A stretch of 64,000 nt of DNA from Streptomyces albireticuli (GTDB lineage: Bacteria; Actinomycetota; Actinomycetes; Streptomycetales; Streptomycetaceae). Made by a program: the position numbers and the translations under genes. This document shows positions 59,073 to 64,000 of this stretch, in pieces. Under the pieces are notes generated by a model. That model saw nothing but the letters and a program-made list of their open reading frames with translations. It was not told the DNA's origin and ran no database searches. Within the stretch, counting starts at the first letter, position 1, and each line of letters starts with the position of its first letter. The stretch spans positions 62,001 through 126,000 of the forward strand of contig NZ_JAJQQS010000002.1 of the NCBI RefSeq assembly GCF_021228125.1, given 5' to 3'.

Positions 59073-59663
59073 TCAGAACTGGACGTCGGAACAGGCGTAG
59101 AACGCGTTGCCCGTGTCGGCGATCGTCCAGACGGCGAGGACGAGCTGCTTGCCGGTCCGGCCGGCGGGCAGGGTGCCCTGGTGGGTGACGGTGGCGTCGG
59201 GCACCCGGCCGCCGTAGGGGACGGTCAGGAAGGGCTGGGTCTCCAGGTCGGCCCTGGTCAGGGGTTTGCGGGGGTCGTAGCCGCTCTTGGTCAGGTAGTA
59301 GCGGAAGTCCGTGGTCGCGTGCCGGGCGGTGATCTTCCACCGGAAGCCGAGGCTCTGGCCGGCCGTCACCTTGGTGGCGGGCCACTGGCCCGCGCGCGGG
59401 TCGTCGAGCTCGCGGAAGCGGGTGTTGCCTCCCGCGCAGATGGTGCCGTCGGCGGGCCCGCGGGCCGGGAAGCCCTTGGAGCCCTCGACGCTCTGCGGCT
59501 CCCACTGGATCTCGCCGCAGTTCTTCACGGTGCCGTTGGCGCAGTACACCTGCCGACTGGTCGGGGAGTCGGTGTAGCCGTGGCCGCTCGCGCCGCCGGT
59601 GGAGAGGGCGGAGACGCCGATGATGCCTATGCCGATGACCGCCGCACTGATCTTTTTGCGCAT
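59073..59663 (-). CDS. secreted AA10 lytic polysaccharide monooxygenase, chitin type
   Basis: A 196-residue LPMO. The signal peptide (1-27) ends so that the mature protein begins at His (GGASG then HGYTDSPTSRQVYC), the first copper ligand. The second histidine is in WKITARHATTDFRYYLT. Conserved cysteines and the C-terminal VWTIADTGNAFYACSDVQF complete a single AA10 domain with no binding module. The sequence type is that of small chitin-active CBP21-like enzymes. A DasR-type box lies 48-66 bp upstream. A related LPMO near the csl genes of S. coelicolor has been tied to morphogenesis; whether this is its orthologue is not shown. Confidence 0.93.
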   Translation of the reverse strand: MRKKISAAVIGIGIIGVSALSTGGASGHGYTDSPTSRQVYCANGTVKNCGEIQWEPQSVEGSKGFPARGPADGTICAGGNTRFRELDDPRAGQWPATKVTAGQSLGFRWKITARHATTDFRYYLTKSGYDPRKPLTRADLETQPFLTVPYGGRVPDATVTHQGTLPAGRTGKQLVLAVWTIADTGNAFYACSDVQF

Positions 59664-59710
59664 GCTGTCGCTCCTCGGGAAGAACGTGGGGGGTTCTGTG
59701 AGCCGAGTGA

Positions 59711-59729
59711 AATGCGGTCTAGACCAAGT
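59711..59729. promoter_or_regulatory. DasR-responsive element (dre-like)
   Basis: AATGCGGTCTAGACCAAGT contains the perfect core GGTCTAGACC of the dre consensus A(C/G)TGGTCTAGACCA(C/G)T. It lies just upstream of the LPMO gene. It predicts repression by DasR, relieved by glucosamine-6-phosphate when chitin is used. Confidence 0.8.
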
Positions 59730-59735
59730 CGGAGG

Positions 59736-60401
59736 CTAGTACCGGCCGTTAGTCATGTCCAGGCCAACGGTGGGAAGAATCCGGTCGCAGTTCGGTCGCG
59801 AGACCTTCACCCGCTCGCCGTTCGGGTGGTCGTTGCCCTGCACCCACGCCCGTGCGGCGGCCTCGTCCCGCCCTCCGGTCCTTTGCCTTTCAAGGAGGCG
59901 TCCTTGACGCACTTCGTCAGATGTCTCCAGGTACCAGACCTCGGCCAGCAACCCGCGGGCGTCCCGCCACCCCGGCTCGTCACAGGCCAGGTAGTTCCCC
60001 TCCGTCACGACCAGCCGCGCCGTGCCCGGCACGACGTGCCGGGCGGCGACCGGCTCGTGGAGGGCTCGGTCGTAATCCGGCACGTACACCTCGCGGCCGG
60101 CCGGGGCATCCTCCGCCAGGACCCGGCGCAGCAGCTCGACGTACCCCCACACGTCGAAGCTCGGCGCGGACCCCTTGCGGTCGGTCAGCCCGAGGCGCGC
60201 GAGCTGGGCGTTGGAGAGGTGGAACCCGTCGAGCGGCAGATAGGCGGCGGAGCCGGTCCCGTACCGGGCGTCGACCTCGGCGACGAGCGCCCTGGCGAGG
60301 GTGGACTTCCCGGCACCGGGCGGTCCGGCGAGGCCCAGGGCGGCGCGGGGGCGGGTGACGGCGAGGCGCCAGGCGTCGGCGGCGAGTTCGGTGAGGCCCA
60401 T
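59736..60401 (-). CDS. P-loop kinase of the uridine kinase/phosphoribulokinase-like family
   Basis: A 221-residue cytosolic kinase. Walker A is LGLAGPPGAGKSTLARAL, then AAYLPLDGFHLSNAQL (substrate Asp), WGYVELLRRV, and LVVTEGNYLACDEPGW (Walker B-like). This matches the nucleoside/nucleotide or fructose kinase-like group often annotated as uridine kinase-like or YggC/FrcK. The exact substrate is unknown. It is followed by the LPMO gene on the same strand, with a dre-like box between. Confidence 0.85.
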   Translation of the reverse strand: MGLTELAADAWRLAVTRPRAALGLAGPPGAGKSTLARALVAEVDARYGTGSAAYLPLDGFHLSNAQLARLGLTDRKGSAPSFDVWGYVELLRRVLAEDAPAGREVYVPDYDRALHEPVAARHVVPGTARLVVTEGNYLACDEPGWRDARGLLAEVWYLETSDEVRQGRLLERQRTGGRDEAAARAWVQGNDHPNGERVKVSRPNCDRILPTVGLDMTNGRY

Positions 60402-60422
60402 GGCCTCTAACCAACCAAAGAA

Positions 60423-60449
60423 ACGCCCCGGTCGGCACGGCCGGGGCGT
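60423..60449 (-). terminator. hairpin terminator after the methyltransferase gene
   Basis: A 9-bp stem (ACGCCCCGG with CCGGGGCGT) closes a 9-nt loop, 18 bp downstream of the methyltransferase stop and upstream of the kinase gene. Confidence 0.75.
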
Positions 60450-60466
60450 CCTTGGTTCGCTTCGGC

Positions 60467-61129
60467 TCAGCTCACCACAGCGCGAGCGATCAAAGTCCCG
60501 ATGTGGTCAGGCTCGGGGGCGCCGAGAACCCACACTTCCGCCTCCTCGAATCCGGCCCTCAGGAGGAGGTTCTCCCACTTCCGGGGCGTGTAGCTGTACC
60601 GGTACGTGTACATGGCCCGGCCCGCGAACCCTCCCTTGTACATGCCCTGTGGCCCGTACGCGCCAGGGATGGCCGGAGGCTGGGAGAAGGCGAGCACGCC
60701 GCCCGGGTTCAACCGCTCGGCAGCGAGCGGGAGCAGCTTGGCGGGGTCGGCGAACCAGGCCGCCCCGAAGATCGAGTAAATGGCGTCGTAGGTCTCCGTC
60801 GTGGTGCTCAGGTGGTCCAGCACGTCGGCGCACACGAAACGCGCTCCCAGTGGTCCCCATCGTTCAACGGTGTTCGCGATCATGATGGGGGAGAGGTCCA
60901 CGCCCGTTGCATTCACGCCTTGCTGCGCGAGGTGGGCCAGCGCCCGCCCGGTACCGCATCCGATCTCCAGGGCGGTTGCCGGGTCTCCCAGCAGTTCGGA
61001 TCCTGGCCCGTGCCCGGCGTACTGCGTCCAGCAGAAGACGGGGTCAGCGTCGAACACCTTGTCCTTGGTGCTCTCCGCGAAGGTGTCCCAGAGTTCGCGT
61101 TCGCTTTCGATGTCGTGTCGTGCGGGCAA
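60467..61129 (-). CDS. SAM-dependent class I methyltransferase
   Basis: A 220-residue cytosolic methyltransferase. Motif I is ATALEIGCGTGRALAHL, followed by GVDLSPIMIA, FVCADVLDHL and LNPGGVLAFS. The start is a TTG at 61129 set by AGAGGAAACGCCG; an ATG at 61201 would add 24 residues but lies inside a terminator-like hairpin. The substrate is unknown. It may belong with the XRE island that extends to 63760. Confidence 0.8.
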   Translation of the reverse strand: MPARHDIESERELWDTFAESTKDKVFDADPVFCWTQYAGHGPGSELLGDPATALEIGCGTGRALAHLAQQGVNATGVDLSPIMIANTVERWGPLGARFVCADVLDHLSTTTETYDAIYSIFGAAWFADPAKLLPLAAERLNPGGVLAFSQPPAIPGAYGPQGMYKGGFAGRAMYTYRYSYTPRKWENLLLRAGFEEAEVWVLGAPEPDHIGTLIARAVVS

Positions 61130-61162
61130 CGGCGTTTCCTCTATGTCGGGGCGGGCAAGAGG

Positions 61163-61201
61163 GTGCCCTCTCCCCTCGTTCGGAGTCCGGGGCGAGGGCA
61201 C
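61163..61201 (-). terminator. hairpin after the 61214 gene
   Basis: GTGCCCTC-x-CCCC pairs with GGGG-x-GAGGGCAC across a 13-nt loop, one mismatch. It lies just downstream of the 161-residue gene and before the methyltransferase gene. Confidence 0.7.
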
Positions 61202-61213
61202 TCTAGTCCCGCG

Positions 61214-61699
61214 TCAGTGGCTGTCGGGGACCTTGTTGTCACACGGCGAGCAGTCGGACGCGTCCACCGACCACAGCTCCTCATCGACGGTGAAGCCGTT
61301 CTCGCGCAGCAGCTCGGCCGTGCGCATCACGGTGCCGTCCCGGCGGCGCTCAATGAGCGGGGCGTGGTGCTTGTACCGCCCGCCGTTGTACTCCTCGCAC
61401 AGGGCGAAGTAGAGGGGCGTGTCGAGGATGAGCTGATGGACGCCGATGTCCACGGTGTACCCGACGCCCATTCCCACGCCGGGGTTCTCCATGGCTGTGA
61501 TCAGGTAGGCGATGCCCTGTCCGAGGATGCGTTCGGCGAGGCTGCGGACGGCCACGCTGTCACGCAGCAGCAAGCGAACCTCGCGCTCCCACAGGTCCTC
61601 TACCCCTACCTCGGTGACCAGGTGCGGTACTCGTCCCTGCACGGCGTTGAGGATGATGCGCGGATCGCGGGTCCGCGTCCGGAGTGCTGTTGCCACCAT
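61214..61699 (-). CDS. hypothetical protein in an XRE island
   Basis: A 161-residue soluble protein; GAGGGAAAGGGAAC precedes ATG 61699. Residues include TRDPRIILNAVQGRVPHLVTEVGVEDLWEREVRLLL and a C-terminal CSPCDNKV. No family is recognised. It lies between the 95-residue gene and the methyltransferase gene, all on the minus strand. Confidence 0.65.
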   Translation of the reverse strand: MVATALRTRTRDPRIILNAVQGRVPHLVTEVGVEDLWEREVRLLLRDSVAVRSLAERILGQGIAYLITAMENPGVGMGVGYTVDIGVHQLILDTPLYFALCEEYNGGRYKHHAPLIERRRDGTVMRTAELLRENGFTVDEELWSVDASDCSPCDNKVPDSH

Positions 61700-61800
61700 G
61701 TTCCCTTTCCCTCGATGGAGCGGGGTGGTGCGCCGGAACCCGCCCCAGCCGCCGGCCGTTATGCGGGCGACGGGGACGGGGGTTTCAGAAGGGCACGGGG

Positions 61801-62088
61801 CTAGGCGCCGTGGCCTTGGTCGCGCTGGCTTCGCTGCTCCGACTCGGCGTAGATCAGCGCATTGATCAGCTTTCGCACGGTGGGCAGGGGCACGGTTCCC
61901 AGGAAGACCGACGGCTCGCCGGAGAGGGACGCACGGCCGATGAGTTGCGGCCACGAGTCCCTGTCGCCCACCCGGATGCCCATCTCCGCCAGCACTCGAC
62001 CCAGCATGAAAGCCGTGTCGTCGGCCTTCTTCTTGCCTGCCAGGAAGGCGTCGGCTTGCTTTGCGGCTGCTCCGATGTCCGTGGTCAT
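61801..62088 (-). CDS. small hypothetical protein in an XRE island
   Basis: A 95-residue soluble helical protein starting at ATG 62088 (MTTDIGAAAKQADAFLAGKKKADDTAFML...). No ribosome site is seen; a TAGCGT -10 box ends 7 nt upstream, so the message may be leaderless. The C-terminus is Gln/Arg/Ser-rich. No family is recognised. Confidence 0.6.
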   Translation of the reverse strand: MTTDIGAAAKQADAFLAGKKKADDTAFMLGRVLAEMGIRVGDRDSWPQLIGRASLSGEPSVFLGTVPLPTVRKLINALIYAESEQRSQRDQGHGA

Positions 62089-62095
62089 GGCGAAG

Positions 62096-62101
62096 ACGCT
62101 A
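62096..62101 (-). promoter_or_regulatory. -10 box of a probable leaderless promoter
   Basis: On the minus strand TAGCGT ends 7 nt before ATG 62088. Two TTGCA direct repeats, 10 bp apart (62131-62135 and 62141-62145), lie just upstream and could be XRE contacts. Confidence 0.5.
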
Positions 62102-62150
62102 GGAACCCGAGGAGGGTAACTGCCAGAAAGTTGCACGCGGTTGCAGAGAT

Positions 62151-62999
62151 TCAGGCTAGGGAGTCGAGGGCCTTGGTGATGTGGGCCCGAGCCTGTGCGC
62201 CGTGGACGGCGATTTGTGACAGTTCCGCGAAGGCTTTGAGGTACGTACCGACCTCCCCGGGTGCCGCCACGTTGATCTCGGCCGTCAGCGTCTCGACGGC
62301 CACCAGCCCCTCGTCGAAGGCGTAGAACGCTTCCAGGGGCCAGATCCTCCGGCGAGCCCTGAAGGGGATCACCCCGAGTGAGACGTTCGCCTGTGCCATG
62401 ACCGAGAGAAGGTAGCCGAGCTGACCGGCCATGGCCTCGTCGTCGCACACGCGGTAGTAGAGGACTGCTTCCTCTACGAGCAGGGCGAACCGGTGGTCGC
62501 CTTCACGCACGACCCGCGAACGGTCGAGGCGTGCCTTCACCGCAGCCTCGACGTCATCGGGAGTCTGCTGAAACTCCGTGATGGAGCGGAGGAGGCCGGT
62601 GGCGTACTCGGCTGTCTGGAGCATCCCCGGTATGAGATTCGAGGCGTACACGCGGAAGTGCCGGGTTCGCTGATAGAGCGGCGTCGTCTTCTGGTGAACG
62701 CGGCGCATCCCGTCGCGGTGGATCTGCTTCCACTGGACGTACATCGACTCGGCGGTCCGGGACGCGGCGATCAGGTCGGCCGCTTGTTCCTCGGCTCCGC
62801 AGGCCGCGCACCATGACCTGATGTCGTCATCGGAGGGCAGGGTCCTGCCCCGGGCGATGCGCGACGACTTCGACTTGTGCCAGCCGCACCGGGCGGCCAG
62901 CTCGTGTCCTGTGAGCCCTGCGTCTCTCCTGATCTCGTCCAGGCGGGACGCGATGGCAGCCCGTGCCGCTTGGGCGCTGGAGAAGGGGGACGAAGACAT
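62151..62999 (-). CDS. XRE-family regulator with DUF5753 domain
   Basis: A 282-residue regulator. The helix-turn-helix (about 14-70) has RLDEIRRDAGLTGHELAARCGWHKSKSSRIARGRTLPSDDDIRSW. The DUF5753 domain follows, with NLIPGMLQTAEYATGLLRS and LLVEEAVLYYRV. Same class as the regulator at 20585 but with different partners: a DUF6879 protein lies just upstream (22 bp) in place of a DUF397 protein downstream. Targets unknown. Confidence 0.88.
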   Translation of the reverse strand: MSSSPFSSAQAARAAIASRLDEIRRDAGLTGHELAARCGWHKSKSSRIARGRTLPSDDDIRSWCAACGAEEQAADLIAASRTAESMYVQWKQIHRDGMRRVHQKTTPLYQRTRHFRVYASNLIPGMLQTAEYATGLLRSITEFQQTPDDVEAAVKARLDRSRVVREGDHRFALLVEEAVLYYRVCDDEAMAGQLGYLLSVMAQANVSLGVIPFRARRRIWPLEAFYAFDEGLVAVETLTAEINVAAPGEVGTYLKAFAELSQIAVHGAQARAHITKALDSLA

Positions 63000-63021
63000 G
63001 AGCTGACCGACCCGGCCCGCG

Positions 63022-63546
63022 TCAGACCGTGTACTTCTCGTGAGGGATGGCGCGCTCCCACACTGCTTCGAAGGCTGACGCGCAGAGCCTCGCCGTCGCG
63101 GCGTCCTCCGTCTGGTCCGTCTGCACCCATCGGCCGTTGCCGTCGAAGATGTTGAACTGCACCACTCGACCGTCGAAGAGCCAGAAGTCATTGCCGGGGA
63201 GTGCGAGGTCCGACGCCTGCCGCCTCGGCAGCCAACGGATGTCCTCACCGGCCGCGACGTTGGTGAACGTCCCGGAGTGCTCGAAGCGGATGTAGTCGCT
63301 GACGGGCTCCGACACGACGCGGGCACGGCGCATGGTCACGCCCTTGCCCGTGACCTCCTGCACCAGGTCCAGCCAGGGCCGCCACCAGGACTCGCGATCT
63401 GCCGGATTGAGGCGGTGCCCCTTCTTCCAGGCCGCGAAGCCCTCGATCTCGTTCTCCACCCCGTACGCGTCGCGCATCTCCAGATGCACTGCCGAGCGCT
63501 CTACGGACCGCAACAGGTCGGCAAAGCTATTCAAGCTCTGCGACAT
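63022..63546 (-). CDS. DUF6879-family protein
   Basis: A 174-residue soluble protein, ATG 63546 behind GGGAGGCTCTTG. LLRSVERSAVHLEMRDAYGVENEIEGFAAWKKG and RRARVVSEPVSDYIRFEHSGTFTNVAAGEDIRWLPRRQASDLALPGNDFWLFDGRVVQFNIFDGNG are the DUF6879 signature. These proteins accompany XRE regulators in actinobacteria; the function is unknown. It overlaps the next upstream gene by 20 bp. Confidence 0.85.
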   Translation of the reverse strand: MSQSLNSFADLLRSVERSAVHLEMRDAYGVENEIEGFAAWKKGHRLNPADRESWWRPWLDLVQEVTGKGVTMRRARVVSEPVSDYIRFEHSGTFTNVAAGEDIRWLPRRQASDLALPGNDFWLFDGRVVQFNIFDGNGRWVQTDQTEDAATARLCASAFEAVWERAIPHEKYTV

Positions 63547-63760
63547 CAAGAGCCTCCCTAAGAAGCTGGACCATCCGCTTCGGTACCCGGATCACTGCCT
63601 CGTGGTCGGGCTGCGAGACGTCCGCCGCGCAGGCCCTCCGCGTCTGGTCGTCCGCCTCCCAGCCCTGGAGCAGGAGATCCTTCGTGCTCTCGTCGACCCA
63701 GACGGCCGGGGAGCCATGATCTCCTGACTCCGGATCTTTCCCGACGAACCGTAGTGCCAT
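63527..63760 (-). CDS. small protein at the head of the XRE island
   Basis: A 77-residue soluble protein with a perfect ribosome site (GGAGG, 5 nt, ATG 63760). MALRFVGKDPESGDHGSPAVWVDESTKDLLLQGWEADDQTRRACAADVSQPDHEAVIRVPKRM is a pattern I associate with small partners of DUF6879/XRE pairs. It is the first gene of the operon (77-residue protein, DUF6879, XRE). Confidence 0.75.
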   Translation of the reverse strand: MALRFVGKDPESGDHGSPAVWVDESTKDLLLQGWEADDQTRRACAADVSQPDHEAVIRVPKRMVQLLREALDVAELE

Positions 63761-64000
63761 AACTACCTCCGTTGTCGAGCCAGCAGCGATCGGTTGCATG
63801 ACCCTCGTACTCACCCGGCCTGCCGTCAAGAGGGCGTGCGACCGTCGTGAAGACTTGCAGGGGTGCTCACGGAGAAATGCCGAGCAGGACTCTCTTGAGG
63901 TGAGTATCTGTGCAGGTCACGGCCCTTCTGGCAGTCGGGCCGGACAGCGGGCGCAGTCCTGCTCTGTGCTGTTGTGCGATCTTGTTTTCGGAGGCCTCCG
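63761..64000. other. right-edge region without an assignable gene
   Basis: The 240 bp upstream of the XRE-island operon reach the window edge. No ORF with Streptomyces-like codon use was found. It should hold the promoter of the operon. Confidence 0.5.

Noticed and set aside
59682..59697. LexA-type box GAAC...GTTC upstream of the LPMO gene
   Set aside because: The half-sites are 6 bp apart; the actinobacterial SOS box requires 4.

Overview
This window looks like a chromosomal segment of a Streptomyces. It is about 70% G+C or higher, with strong third-position GC bias and many GTG starts. It carries DUF397 and DUF6879 partners of XRE regulators, a DUF1707 protein, the cslA-glxA-cslZ morphogenesis locus, LAXTG-type wall anchoring, and promoters that place a TANNNT -10 box 6-7 nt before the start codon (leaderless style). 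I see no integrase, transposase, phage module, CRISPR array or large biosynthetic cluster, so it reads as core or near-core chromosome with a few lineage-specific islands.

Layout. 1-7.2 kb: partial MFS transporter, secreted protein plus orphan histidine kinase, Bcp peroxiredoxin, DUF3618, GroES-like protein, a SugE/Gdx guanidinium exporter behind a guanidine-III riboswitch, and a class A penicillin-binding protein. 7.5-12.5 kb: ABC-2 exporter operon, DUF1707 protein, secreted SGNH hydrolase. 12.8-20.4 kb: DUF445 protein, DUF3311/solute symporter pair, an unknown two-gene membrane pair, a small membrane protein plus YidC paralogue behind a PafBC-type DNA-damage promoter, and a fumarylacetoacetate hydrolase. 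20.4-23.8 kb: XRE/DUF397 regulatory island with a large palindromic operator, TylF-like methyltransferase, YqhA protein. 24-31.7 kb: FAD monooxygenase, a MerR-peroxiredoxin fusion, a UPF0303/oxidoreductase operon divergent from a ROK regulator whose domain is split by a 42-nt minisatellite, and an LAXTG surface protein. 32-39.8 kb: a GntR-controlled 2-aminoethylphosphonate-type uptake and degradation operon, then a HAD phosphatase. 40-41.6 kb: secreted protein and a sortase-like protein without catalytic residues. 41.8-46.9 kb: cslZ convergent with the cslA-glxA operon (cellulose-like glycan at hyphal tips). 47.2-56.5 kb: three nearly identical tRNA-Lys(CTT) genes separated by an NlpC/P60 hydrolase, hypothetical proteins, an M6-type metalloprotease, a PAS-GGDEF-EAL protein (cdgA-like), a luciferase-like oxidoreductase and an IclR regulator with a frameshifted C-terminus. 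56.7-60.4 kb: DsbA-like/CcdA-like pair, a chitin-type AA10 LPMO with a DasR-type box, and a P-loop kinase. 60.4-63.8 kb: a second XRE regulatory island with DUF6879 and small unknown proteins.

Themes. Several sets of genes act together: 2-aminoethylphosphonate import and cleavage; glycan synthesis, oxidation and trimming by CslA, GlxA and CslZ; disulfide chemistry by the DsbA/CcdA pair; and redox defence by Bcp and the MerR-peroxiredoxin fusion. Five intergenic copies of a composite GC-rich palindromic element, three complete and two partial, lie downstream of + strand genes and are the main repeat family.

All calls come from reading the sequence and from knowledge of protein families. No database search was run.
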